Origin: Owenia fusiformis
Taxonomy: Eukaryota > Annelida > Polychaeta > Sabellida > Oweniidae
Reading direction: 5' to 3'
NCBI GenBank assembly: GCA_903813345.2
Contig: CAIIXF020000004.1
Span: 20,620,477 to 20,684,476 of the forward strand
DNA: 64,000 bases
The notes below the pieces were generated by a model. The model saw nothing but the letters and a program-made list of their open reading frames with translations. It was not told the DNA's origin and did no database searches. Of this stretch, positions 39,801-48,999 are shown piece after piece. The translations under genes were made by a program, and so were the position numbers. The first letter of the stretch is position 1. Each line of letters starts with the position of its first letter.

Positions 39801-42800
39801 GAATTGGTAGAACAGAGCAAAAACAATTGCACTAAAAAAACAAAAAAATGTTAACAAAAACAGCAATATAAAATATGTCTAAATAATTTTTGCATTAAAT
39901 TGTTGTCAATCAGTCAACATTACATAAAATACCATGTTTTTTACAGAATGTTTTCATTGATTGGTTTAAGAGAAAAAACATTGTTGAATCCAGTTCTCCA
40001 TATCGATACCACTCCTTTGATTATTGATATAATTTATTTCAGAAATTGAGCGACTGCCTCTCTCACTGGGATTTGTGTAAAGGTATTGTCAATCTGTACA
40101 TTGTGGGTGGTCAAGCTGCGGGCGAAAAGGTAGGTGACCAGTTACCAATCTGAATCCGTTCTAGTCGCTAGTAAGAGATGATCAGGTGAATTTGTAAATA
40201 CGGAACAACTGTTGAAACTCGGTTATCAATTCATTTTGACGCAAAACATCCATTTGATACCAACTGCCAAAATCAGGTTCGATTAATACATTTTTTAGAT
40301 GATCAAAGTAATGTTGGCAATGGACATCTCTGACACAAACCTCAATGAATTCCTGTCACTGTTAACCCCAATGAAGAATCCCAGTGACGCATTAGTGAAC
40401 GCTGTCAGAAAGAAGTACCAAGATGAAAGTTCAGAAGTGAAAACAACCTTAATGTTCACACTGACTGCATTAGCCGGAGAAAGATCTGTTAGTGAAGAAT
40501 TGCGAGCAGCGATAACTAAATCAATGCTTGAAAAATTATCAACTATCAACAAGGACAACTGTCAAGCTGATGATAGCATGTTTGATGTGTTAGAAGCCAC
40601 TGGAAACCTCGCAGATCCGGCGATAATAGATCGTATGATACAAATAGGAAAAGATTGCATGAATAAACCCGCGTTGGTTATGGGAACAGTCCACGCCTTG
40701 GCAGAAATTTGCTCAGATCAACGTGTCGTTGAATACTACACGTTCTTGATTGAAAATGCCGTGTGTGACGTTAAACTAACAGTTATTGGAAGCATGCGGG
40801 ATAAAATAAGTAGCGACATCGTCGAAGGCCGGCATGGGTCATGGCCAAGAGAAGAATACAACAGTCTTGACTTGAGACTGAAAGACATATACAACGAAAA
40901 CAGCGGAGATTTCCATTGTATACATGATGAAATTTTCAACTATTTTAGTGATAAACCCGATAACAGAGGTGAAGGATTTTTAACATCTGGTGGTAGATCG
41001 AAACGTGGTTTATCCCACTATTCTTGTTCAGCGTGGGGACCTTACGGCTCTCGATATACGAGTATACAATCTTCATCCTCCTTTTCATCAGATAATTGGA
41101 AGTATCCCGATAACAGACACTGTTTAGCTCATTTTAGACTCGGAGTCAGCAGTGCAAATGCAAATCTTTACGCAGGGGCGTTTGCTGGCATCAACAGGAA
41201 GTATTGTAACTGGAAGATCTTTGCACGAGTGTACGCTAATGCAAATGTTCTCGGGAAGAGCTTTTATATCGCGTCAGCCCACTTTTATCAGTACAAATAT
41301 GGAACATTGATTAACTTGCGTGCTTACTTAAAGATCGGATATAAGACTTATGTTGATTATACATCTCGAATCAAGACAACATTATCGCAAACGTGGTCAA
41401 GAGATTGGCATTGGGATATAGACATATGGGGTATTAATATATACGTTGCTTCTTTAACTTTGAGGGTTACCATAAAACCAAGAGTAGACTTCAAGGTGAA
41501 AATCAACCCCTGCAATTCGGGATGTGCAGTTTGCGCAACTGTCACCCCCAAGGCCACTTTGCAAATATCTGGAGGTGCAGCTGTATCCGTATTGGTAAGT
41601 TCTGGAGAAAAAGCACACAGACTAGAAAACGGTAATTCTACGAATACCTAGGTAATTCCCACCTCACTGAGTCACTTCCCACCTCATTTTTGTTATTAAC
41701 CTTTCTATTAAATCACGTCCATTTGAATTCGTAACAAATACATTCTAAACTCCGGATATTTTTTTTAATAATATTTATTTTTCTCCCACTTTTCAATATA
41801 CCATTTGTAAATAGATAGCTTTGCTTTCAGTACATTTTTTAAAATTATTTATATTTGATTGCCAGTTATATTTTGGAAATATTTATACCAACATTGAGCA
41901 ATTATTTTACAATTAATAAAATTACGCTCTAGATTATCTTATTTGTCACAGTTTACGCATTTACTTGATTTTGAAATAACTATTCTAAATATTTATGTTT
42001 CAAAATATTACAAGGATATCTGTTTAATGTAAAATCTTTTAGCAGAAGATGTGAGTAGCTCCTATTATTCTTGGTGTTACTTGGTATCAGGGAAGTCCCG
42101 TTAGCTTTCCCTCATATATGGTCCTACTCGCCAAGGAGGATTAAAATCCATGGGACTCCAACTCGATATATATACATACATACATTAATCTCCAAGTCAT
42201 GTGTTATTGCTGATCGTGCCTGTATATTTCTACTTCTGCAGGGAGGATGAACGATCTTCTCCAAAGCTAGCGTCGTTATTGTCTGACATTCAACTGGATT
42301 CACATTCACAATCAGCATTTAAAAGATTTGAGCTAATGTCCATTAGTTAAAGCCACAGATATCTTAATGATCATTTCGTTTGTGTTTTGAATTTTTTGTT
42401 AGGTAATAATAGCAACAGTTGAGATTCATATTTTGAAGTGAGAAACGCCGACTCAGGGACTGACACTAGCTTTGTTGGAAAAAAACCTGGAAGCCAATCC
42501 CCTATAAACTAAATAAATCTATTACATGACTTTCAACAGTAAACTGAGGGTGTATATTAAGAACTTGGGCAATATCAAAACAATCAAAAAAATGAATTCC
42601 ATCAAGACAATGAAACTGTCAAAACATCCAAAAAAGACCATGAATATGTGTGTCAAAAAATAAAAAATAAAATAAAAAAAATGAATTCCATAAATACAAT
42701 AAAGTTGTGTGTCAAATAATAAAAAATGAATTAAAACCTAGCTCTAAAAGCATGAATGTGTGTGTCAAAAAATCAAATAAATGTATAACATAAATACAAT

Positions 42801-44040
42801 AAACGTGTTTGTCCAAAAAAATAAATAATGAATTTTACCCTAACCCCAACCCACAGATGCAAGATAAACAAGAGAAAACAAAAAGGATTTTTTTTGATTT
42901 TCTATCAATGATTTGACAGTTTTGCATTGGATATTTTTGATTTTTTGAATTCTTTTGATATTTTTGATCAATGTTTTGACAATTTTGATATTTTTGATAT
43001 TTTTAACTTCACCCAAGTCCTGGATATACATGTAATTAGCTGGATTCCTATATAGTCCTACAGACCTTATTTGGATCTACAACATTGATATCGCGTGACC
43101 GAATACCAGCACTGGAATTTGCGAGATCTCCACCTCCTGTCTTCCAGTGTAGCGCAACTTATCGTCCTTTGCAAAAATGATTAATTGACCATGTAAGGTA
43201 TTGCAACATATTTCAGACGGTCATATATTGGATTTTGACTATTTTCTGAGAATATGTTACGCCAAAGAACTCCAGGAAGAGCATCATTCAAAATAGGTTA
43301 AATTAATCTAAGAGCGAGGAACTCTATTTGAGGCCAGGGTTTTATTTACAAAATCGTATCTCACGGAAAATTGATAAACGTTCACAGTAACGTCGGCTCA
43401 CAAATCGTGTTACAAATCGATTATATATCAAAATATAAGTTTCTCCCTTTATATACATAGAAATTGATATGACAAAATAAAATTGTCGTTTTATGAATGC
43501 GTGGCGATCTTAACTACAATACCTCTTCATTAACAGACATACTTCTTAGCACATGAACCTTTACCTGTGTACCATTCAGTGTTTTTCTTTAATAAACGGT
43601 GAGAAAAAACAAAAAATGGATTTTCCTTACGCCCATTTGAGTAAGAACGAAAAATAAGTATGAAACTTGTTAGGATTCGCCCATACATTGTCAAATTCGA
43701 AATGATACTTGAGATAAATACATTCATTTTATAGGGACTCAAGGGTGGACTGGACGTTAACGTTAGATTAAACTATCTGGTTGATGGCGTTGGTAAGATA
43801 GGTGTCTACTCAGGCGTCTGCGTTGGACTTTACCACGGACATGACCCAATGACTGTCTTCTTTTCTGCATGGTATCAATGGTGGTGGGGAGGCAGACAGA
43901 CATGGAGCCCGAATACACTTTCTTGGCGCGTGGCGTCGGCGTCTAGGAAAACCATTTACTGGAACTGCCTAGCAGGATGGCCATGGTATAGACGTCCTGT
44001 CTTCACGATTGCATCTCGTGACCAGATACAAATCACGTAA
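21836..44040 (+). CDS. Gene B: MTP-sized secreted LPD_N protein with Trp/Cys-rich C-terminal domain
   Basis: Exons: 21836-21898, 22113-22212, 22328-22406, 22606-22739, 23286-23475, 24735-24930, 25466-25685, 35375-35482, 36508-36656, 40043-40129, 40299-41594, 43735-44040. They join in frame into about 975 codons. Residues 1-21 are a signal peptide. Residues 22-330 form the beta module, with LLTP landmarks NFKKGVLSAFQAH and EETDVLGRHTTHYR. Residues about 330-660 form the helical module (GIVNLYIVGGQAAGEK, LEATGNLADPAIIDRMIQ). Basic motifs RKRR (300-303) and RSKR (675-678) look like furin sites. The last 297 residues hold eight Cys and many Trp. LLTPs carry lipid in secretion or circulation; a lipid-related role here is inference. 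The start of exon 5 is uncertain (alternative 23307). Confidence 0.85.
23735..23835. repeat. Two-copy ~50-bp tandem repeat in intron 5 of gene B
   Basis: CCGATCACAGGGCTTCAAAA, then TCCAGAATATATTCTTTC, is followed at once by a second copy with one main change (CAGAATCC for CAAAATCC). The flanking sequence to 24100 has no recognised gene. Confidence 0.8.
26245..27130. repeat. TTTGCTTAAA minisatellite split by a MITE
   Basis: Short steps such as TTGCTTAAATTTGCC occur at 26245-26340 and resume at about 27047-27130 (TTGCTTAAATTTGGTCAAA). The intervening 26341-27046 is an inserted element, so the array was probably continuous before. Confidence 0.65.
26341..27046. mobile_element. MITE family 1, near-full copy
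   Basis: The left end AGGAGTGGTATCGATATGGA is mirrored at the right by TTCGCCATATCGC. The interior shares long stretches with 39285-40018, but inverted, including GACCTCTCAATATTATAG, GGTTCGGAAGATGTTTCATT and TCTCTTAAACCAATCATT. There is no coding capacity. Other copies are fragments at 36862-37245 and 38005-38345. Confidence 0.75.
28225..28320. repeat. Dispersed repeat, copy 1
   Basis: GTACCAAATAGTGATCTTAT, TTCACCA, GTGTTTTGAGG and CACTATGCCAAGT recur in the same order at 33275-33375. Both copies lie in intron 7 of gene B. Confidence 0.6.
28559..28700 (-). mobile_element. Possible LINE 3' end (minus strand)
   Basis: On the minus strand the segment ends AATAAATTGAATTGAATTGA, a short-repeat tail of the kind left at LINE 3' ends. 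The upstream part gives no clear protein, so the call rests on the tail alone. Confidence 0.35.
29695..32108 (+). mobile_element. 5'-truncated CR1/L2/Jockey-type LINE
   Basis: The element contains a 666-codon reverse transcriptase frame, a short 3' UTR with a C-rich and CA-rich tract (about 31905-31925), and an A-rich tail of AATAAATAAATAAA steps ending near 32108. Reading continues in frame upstream of the first ATG to about 29710, but the endonuclease domain is absent, as expected for 5' truncation during insertion. Host intron 7 of gene B surrounds it, in the same orientation. Confidence 0.85.
29851..31851 (+). CDS. LINE ORF2 fragment: reverse transcriptase and C-terminal Cys-rich region
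   Basis: The open frame of 666 codons has the reverse transcriptase motifs in order: KTCGPDNITNKML (about 50), WKIGSVCPIFKKDD (about 90), NYRPIMLLNTLSKLFEK, FLDISAAFDCVPHNLLLLKL, GVPQGSILGPILFILYI (about 240) and the catalytic YADDTS (about 270). The C-terminal part holds CSCGHPQTVKHFFFHC (about 589), a zinc-knuckle-like motif shared with the relics at 32110-32700 and 49068-49685. The product would copy its own RNA at a nicked target. No stop interrupts it, so the insertion is fairly recent, but it lacks the endonuclease. The sequence motifs fit the Jockey superfamily (CR1/L2-like); the exact clade is not resolved. Confidence 0.9.
   Translation: MKYFSGKNHMEINNNDTLPNFPSRTNSFIISAITNQHEIMKLILNLDTSKTCGPDNITNKMLNLTAHTLSKPLSKLFNKLLTKNIFPETWKIGSVCPIFKKDDKTNIKNYRPIMLLNTLSKLFEKVLADRIKKHLIQNDLLFKHQSGFLPGHSTHSQLLAIEHYLQCTFEEGKASKSIFLDISAAFDCVPHNLLLLKLKSYGIQGQLLNVLKSYLNDRKFFVNVGGESSKLSDTNFINCGVPQGSILGPILFILYINDIPDNLGGQCYIYADDTSLHFKLDPKDPTNVDDSVKSSLESIEQWSTTWKLQFKPEKSHELIFHKPRTRINDISPSNLNNMEIVRGDSHKHLGFTFDPCLTHKHHISNIYDNVTKMLNPFKKLKNKIGSSHLETIFNSFILPHFDYGTIIYNSSSKYLLQRLDRLYYKAAIYCSGCIHGSSTDKVLTLLQWPSLDTRRKMFINNFMYKIVHGPNPKFLDDIFDKFKKPETRNLRNTDEFIIPKCSERYRNSAVPSAISNWLALPNTLKSKATIQNFKKHQKLLFKNPINVITTSKLNLTRSHEIIVNKFRADFLFKAQLYAHNFSNIDNPNCSCGHPQTVKHFFFHCAHLTHARDEFNQYLKNLIPEIFDRQISQHKYLEVLKYGSTEITIELNSKMMTRLASFIKANI
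32110..32700 (+). pseudogene. LINE relic, related to the 29851 element
   Basis: Shifted frames give SNHLETMYNSFSRPHFN, then KDSAHCTCGKPETLKHLF. These match the SSHLETIFNSFILPHFDY and CSCGHPQTVKHFFFHC parts of the intact frame just upstream. Many stops are present. It begins right after the tail of the intact LINE. Confidence 0.7.
33275..33375. repeat. Dispersed repeat, copy 2
   Basis: Same sequence order as 28225-28320 (GTACCAAATAATGATCTTAT ... CTACTATGCCAAGT), in the same orientation. Confidence 0.6.
33530..34240 (+). pseudogene. Second LINE relic of the same type
   Basis: Shifted frames give QGSILGQILFLIYI (reverse transcriptase block), then HFETIYNSLNKPHLYYADIL. The order matches the intact LINE at 29851-31851, which it resembles at the protein level only. 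A block with GATATCCTTTGATGCACA near 34320 also resembles 32775-32800, showing local duplication. Confidence 0.65.
34250..35374. other. Intron 7 of gene B, right part, no recognised feature
   Basis: AT-rich sequence; no coding or clear repeat signal noted beyond short A/T runs. Confidence 0.4.
36862..37245. mobile_element. MITE family 1, half copy
   Basis: Runs from GGGGGATTTTGTTTTAAG through GAGAGGTCTAAG, GGTTCGGAAAGACATTTTAT and GAAGTTGTCAATATGTCAAC-like sequence to TTCGCCATATCGATACC. It matches the right half of the 39285-40018 copy. The left half is absent. Confidence 0.65.
37440..37995 (-). pseudogene. L1/Tx1-like LINE relic
   Basis: The minus-strand frame at 37955-37716 reads VLHVWLKHNDFINESIIWNN, then ENVILNNSPLFFENWIEKG. 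This is the block of L1/Tx1 ORF2 seen at 9524 (NEPIWNNKW). Downstream pieces are in other frames. It lies in intron 9 of gene B between two MITE fragments. Confidence 0.65.
38005..38345. mobile_element. MITE family 1, internally deleted copy
   Basis: Starts GATATCATGTTTCCAGAGTG and jumps at TTAGGTCTAAGAAAGACATT past the middle of the family sequence. It ends CCATATCGATACCACTCC. The outer left end is missing. Confidence 0.65.
39285..40018. mobile_element. MITE family 1, full copy
   Basis: Ends GGGTATCGATATGGAGAACT (left) and CCATATCGATACCACTCC (right) form inverted repeats. At about 735 bp this is the reference copy in the window, inverted relative to 26341-27046. It ends about 25 bp before exon 10 of gene B, so it could have supplied part of that intron's 3' end. 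Confidence 0.75.
40299..41594 (+). CDS. Gene B exon 11: helical module, RSKR site and start of C-terminal domain
   Basis: A single 432-codon exon, in phase 0 at both ends, preceded by TTTTTTAG and followed by GTAAGT. Its first 200 codons are helix-rich with repeating segments (NLNEFLSLLTPMKNPSD, LMFTLTALAGERSV, GTVHALAEICSDQRVVEYY). RSKRG follows at exon residues 233-237. The rest is beta-like and contains the CNSGCAVC cluster. Gene C exon 11 (435 codons) aligns along the whole length with about four fifths identity by eye. Confidence 0.93.
41740..42110 (-). pseudogene. L1/Tx1-like LINE relic, C-terminal region
   Basis: Minus-strand frames give KDFTLNRYPCNILKHKYLE, then DNLERNFINCKIIAQCWYKY, resembling the region near the Cys-rich end of L1/Tx1 ORF2. 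It is broken by stops and lies in intron 11 of gene B. Confidence 0.5.
42560..43015. repeat. A/T-rich short tandem repeats in intron 11 of gene B
   Basis: A unit of roughly 70 bp (ATGAATTCCATAAATACAAT ... GTGTGTCAAAAAAT) appears about three times at 42585-42835. It is followed by TTTTTGATATTTTTGAT steps at 42880-43010. The open frame read across the second part is a by-product. Confidence 0.65.
43190..43260. mobile_element. Fragment of the palindromic element of 15786-16445
   Basis: TATTGCAACATATTTCAGAC, then GGTCATATATTGGATTTTGA, then CTATTTTCTGAG match one arm of that element with a few changes. Confidence 0.7.
43735..44040 (+). CDS. Gene B terminal exon (12)
   Basis: Opens after ATAG with GLKGGLDVNVRLNYLVDGVG and runs 101 codons to TAA. 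It contains GVYSGVCVGLYHGHDP, SAWYQWWWGGRQTW and IYWNCLAGWPWY, giving the last two of eight conserved cysteines. In gene C the same region is divided in two at the SAWYQ/WKWG point. No AATAAA is seen close downstream; repeat DNA begins near 44110. Confidence 0.9.
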   Translation, partial: GLKGGLDVNVRLNYLVDGVGKIGVYSGVCVGLYHGHDPMTVFFSAWYQWWWGGRQTWSPNTLSWRVASASRKTIYWNCLAGWPWYRRPVFTIASRDQIQIT

Positions 44041-44109
44041 AACAAGTGAACCAGAACACTGCTAGCTACTGCGATTCGTTTTAAGATTTAAGTTCTTTCA
44101 TTTGCATAA

Positions 44110-46400
44110 TATGCAAGGTGGGCTAAAAACCTCTATATTCTTAATTATCCCATCGAACGAAGTTCGGAGGGATAAAGGGAACACCTCGGTCGCCTCTCTC
44201 AGGGCGTAACTCAAATACTATTGGCCCGATTTTTTATCACATTCTGTATACATATACCCTATGGAGCTAGAAGTTCTGTTTGAAAGCCGATTTTCAAAAT
44301 GGCCGCACGTTTTAAAATGGCCATTTTAGTGCCGATTTTACAGTTATTTTACAGTTATTATTTATATAAAACTACAATTACACGTTGCACGAAACTGCGG
44401 ACAATAAGCGTAACATTATGGCGTCAAAATATCGAAACAAAACAATGAGCAATGAGCCTCATGACGTCAAAAACGATGAGCGTCTCATCTTTTTGAAGTT
44501 TAGTCTACTCAAAAGGAAAATACTTCATCCTATCTTAATCATGGTAAAATTCACAGGATAGCAAGATGTCGAGGACAATAGGATTTAAAATGTTTTTGAA
44601 TTTTGAAAAACGGTCAGGAAATCCACTTTGGGCGTTACTAAAAATTGATATGTCACATTTTTTCAAGTCTCTAAAACCAGCTCTTATTTTAGTAATGTTT
44701 GCAAAATTAACAAACTAGTTATTGTTTTGTAAATTTTGCCGTGACAATTGTGTGCAGTTAATTTTTTTAAATCAAGGTAAACGTATTGCTAGCCCTCTAG
44801 CCCCATTCGCCTTCAAAACCTTACACAATTTAGAAAATGACAAAAGTGTTCATATAAGACAATTTGAACCAAAGTCGTTATGCAATTGTGACGTCATAAA
44901 TGCAATAAATTTGAAATTTTAGTGGGATTCTGATCATTATTTTAAAAGTTACCCCAATTTCAACGAACCGTGTAAGCGTCAAGTGTAACGTCTTTCTGAG
45001 TATTTGACGATGTATGGGTATATTTAACCTAAAAAATATGGTATATAAAACAAATGGATAGCTTTTCAAATAAGGCATAAATTAACGCTTGTCCCCAGGT
45101 CCGTTAATTAAGGAGATTGCCCCAGGTCCGTGCACGTCATAAATAGCAGTAAGTATTAAATGTCAAAAATTATAAAGGACATTAAAGGAACTAAATGAGT
45201 ATTATCGGCACAATGAAGTTTTACTTTTGATCTTCATAGTACTTCCCATGGATTGATAGGTAGCTGATCTTTCATTTGACAGCAAAAACACCCCAAACAG
45301 TCGGCATCAGTGTTGACACTAGATTATCCAAAAAATGTTTTCAATCTATCAATGTATATATATGTATGTCAGGTTTTAGCAATGCCAATGAAAGATGGCG
45401 AAGTTTTTGCATGACATTGTCCATTAATTTTTGATATAATTATCAACTATACGCCATATTTTAATCCAAGAATTTTTTAAAACATTACACCTTGTGAAGC
45501 GTGGTAATTCACTTTTTTCGATCTCTGAACTTCAAATGCTGTTTTTTATGCGAGTAATTTCTTTTTCACTTCAGTATTATACCAAATTAAAGATTTATCA
45601 TATTTGATTGAGTGTGTGAGTAACATTTCTCAAATAATATTTTACCCTTTTTCTTCAAAAATAGTCATATTGCCTATTTAGTAAACTAGAAATATAGATA
45701 TTTGAGAAACAAATGACAGCCATTTTGAAAGATGACGGCCTTTACACGATATTTTACGTTTTTTGCTTTAACTTGAAATTCTAATGGATCGTTCTCGTTC
45801 ATATTTAGTATGTGAATACCATAAGCATGGTACACTGAATAGTGACCCTTTGGGTAGAAGGCGGCTATTTTTCAAAATCGCCGCCATTTCTTCGTGTGTT
45901 AATTTACGCTTTTTTACTATAACTCGAAAGGTAGTGGAACGATTTTGTTTATATTGATATGTGAAAACAGTAAAAGTATGGCAAACTGTCTAATGACTTT
46001 TTTGGTAGTAGGCGGCCATTTTGAAAAACGCCACCATTTTTACATGTGTTATTTTACTTTTTATTTAACTCAAAAGAGACTTTGTTTATATTTGGTCTGT
46101 GAATATTCATGATTATGGCTCATGCCATTTTGGCTAGTAGCCCGCCATTTTGAAAATGGCTGCCATTTACATGTACGTGTGTGCAATTTTGTTGAAATTT
46201 GATATGTACCTACTTAGAAGCATATTCACTTTCTGATGACAATTTGGCTAATGAGCAACCATCTTGAAAATGGTGGCAATTTTTATGTGGGCATTTTACG
46301 ATTTTTGCCATACACTTCGTTTATAAATTGCCTGCCATGGCTGTTCAATGGGATTTGCTACGCTTTGGCGTTGCTGTTGTCTAGTTTTGCTTAATCATTT
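44110..46400. repeat. Repeat-rich spacer 3' of gene B
   Basis: Begins GCAAGGTGGGCTAAAAACC and contains CCATCGAACGAAGTTCGGAG near 44150, a small inverted repeat. At about 45715-46310 a 120-145 bp unit repeats about five times, each with GGCGGCCATTTTGAAAA-like and CCGCCATTTTTACATGTG-like parts. No gene is recognised. Confidence 0.6.
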
Positions 46401-46820
46401 TTAATTAATTATTGGTTTAAATCATTTTTGCAAGAAATGTATTCAGTTATACAACTGTTTTCGCAACAGTAAATCTTAAGTCATACTTTAATGGTAGCAA
46501 TTTAAATACACAATGGACTTTGAATGCAAATAATGACGCACAAAATTCAAATATGGTAGCAAAGGAGTTGCAAACTATTTGTGCATATAATCAAGTATGT
46601 CTTCACTATATCGTATTTGGTATAGGACACAAACTAATGCCTCTGAAGCGGAACATTTAGTATTGGTGGTTTATACTCTACCATTATCGTTTGAACAATT
46701 CTTTAATTGTTTTTAAGAGCTATGAATAGTAGGATACAAGTACATAGAAAAAATCTGTATAGTCTGTATTACGTAATCTGAAAACAAACTACATGTGTAT
46801 ACGCCTTTTATTTGCGATGC

Positions 46821-47447
46821 TACAAGGGTTATTCAAAAGTTTTGCACAAACATGTCTAATTGTGAGAATAATGGATTAATCTTGTTCATTGTTGGTATGT
46901 ATGTGCCCATATCTTATTTCCTTACACTGTCAAAGTTTCATGCATATACGCCTACTACTTATGATTTTACGGTTGCTATACTAACCACGGCGATGACCAT
47001 ATCATTTTGTAAAATATAACTAATAAAACATAAAGATCAATGTTAATGATGGTTCAGACATTTGCTTATGGACTGGACGTAATGCTACAAGTATAATGCA
47101 ATACTGAAAAGGAAGACTATATGTTAAGTACTGTATATTTAGATTAAATATAAATTAGTTATAATATAACCTGATTAATAGCTGAAAGAACAAAGATTCA
47201 CGGAATCATTTCAGTCTATAAAGGCATTCACAAAATCAATTCAATCTAATGATGTAATATGTACCGTGGGGCCATTGGTTCAAATTTTGAAGTAAATGTA
47301 TCTCAGGAAGTATATCGCTTATGGTCCTGAAATTTCATATAAGCTTGTAAGAAGGGTAATACTATATTTGTATAAAATTTCACATAAAAGTATTGAATCT
47401 CTTCTCTTGAAAAGCTGTCGTGCAAGACTTTTCGAACGACCCTTGTA
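46821..47447. mobile_element. Mariner-like MITE
   Basis: TACAAGGGTTATTCAAAAGT then TTTGCAC at the left pairs with GTGCAAGACTTTTCGAACGA then CCCTTGTA at the right, with TA at both borders. The length is 627 bp. No transposase motif was found, so it is taken as non-autonomous. Confidence 0.7.
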
Positions 47448-47847
47448 TATATATTCTTTGATGTGCCTTGATTTGCTTGGAATTAATCCTATTTTTAGTT
47501 TAGTGCTAATAAAATCATACATTTTACTTATATATCAGACTTAATGTCTTAACTTTAATTTCATGATGTTGACGTATATGGTTAAAATGAAGGTTACTTT
47601 CTTTAAACATACAAGTGGAATAAAAAATGTGGATATTTCAAGTCTAAACCGGCAATCCTTTATCTCCCGTTTTGAGTGAAATAAGAGCGTATTAATTTGA
47701 AGTTTGTGTTTATTCTTACAAACGATCATCAGCAATTTAGCTGTAGTTAAAAATAAAGTAAAGCGTATCGTGATCAATTTGATCTTTTTCAGTTTTAAAT
47801 TGCGATAATTCTCACGTTCCTATGATAAATTGGACCCCTAGCTAGGG

Positions 47848-48960
47848 AGGCGCGTTATAAATGATGCGCTTCAAATTAATCATTATAGTAAAAGGTTTTG
47901 GCGCATGTAAGTATAGTTCAATTTGGCGTGTTATATAGGATTTGCTTCAAGTTCATGATTATAATTAAAAAGTTTTTTTTGCGCATTAGTACGAGGGTTG
48001 TCCCAAAAGTAATGCACTATATACTCGAACTTTATTAATAATTTCCATTATTTTTTTTAGTGAATATTCCTTAGAGATATTTTGATTTTAATCACAAATT
48101 AACAAATACAATTTTGTGTAGCCATAAGAAGTATGCTAGAAAAATATTTTAAAATACTAAATTACTAGATTTAATGGATGCATATTGTAAAGTATCCCAT
48201 TCCACATTTTCTCATAATATAGGCCTTTGCATGTAATGTTCTTTTGATGCCTTCTCACCCAGTCCTGGTACATTCTTGGCAATTTCGTCCACTCTGACAA
48301 AGTGAGGTGTTTGGTCTCCCAGGTTTCGGGTTGTCATCCAGGGTCGAATCACCATTTTAAGATATCTTCTGCCACCTCATAATTGTCGTTCTTTCTGCCC
48401 TTTACTCCTTACATTACTTTCTCCATGGCAGCATAAGTTTGTGCAGAAATTTGGCGACCGAACGCATGTTCTTCTAATCAGGTTTGAGAATTGGGGCCAT
48501 TTTTGCAACTTCTTGACTGTGACTGAATTTGAATTTGTGACTTAAACTGTGGTATTATGCAATCACAATACTAAATTTCATTATTTGAGCTTGGTAAACA
48601 TCCTGCTGAATAAGTTTACCAATTTCCCTAATATTATGATTACATAAAAGAATGAAATATAAATAGAATAACACTTTAAAGTTTTTCACGATGAGAAAAA
48701 TTGGTACCTGCCCCATCCATCTCTACCCCTGTGTTGCTATAGCAACCATTCTAATACTTAACATTATTGAATGATGCTGAAACTTCAGGATATGACACTT
48801 CAAATGCAATGTACACACAATTTCAGCTGATTTGAAGAATATTAAAAAATGTTAGAGCATACAGAGCATAGTGCATTCCTTCTGGGAAAACCCTCGTATA
48901 GTTCAATTTGGCGAGTTGTTTATAATGTGCTCCAAGATCATAATTTTATTTAGCAGTTCC
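47848..48960. repeat. ~78-bp tandem repeat, interrupted by a mariner-like element
   Basis: Three units end in AGTTCAATTTGG or begin CG(C/T/A)GTT: about 47850-47927, 47928-47989 continuing at 48899, and 48912-48960. The middle unit is split exactly by the element at 47990-48898. Confidence 0.65.
47990..48898 (-). mobile_element. Mariner-like transposon relic
   Basis: ACGAGGGTTGTCCCAAAAGT at the left pairs with ACTTTTGG-like TTCTGGGAAAACCCTCGT at the right, and TA flanks both. On the minus strand about 48350-48290 reads GDSTLDDNPKPGRPNTSLCQ, a form of the D-PRSGRP-T linker of mariner-like transposases. The rest is broken by stops. Confidence 0.75.
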
Positions 48961-48999
48961 AATTTCCCTTTTCTATAATACTATACTTACGCAGTTCAC

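Noticed and set aside
42834-42855. Telomere-like CCCTAACCCCAACCC
   Set aside because: Only about three irregular units in an A/T-rich intron repeat; no array.
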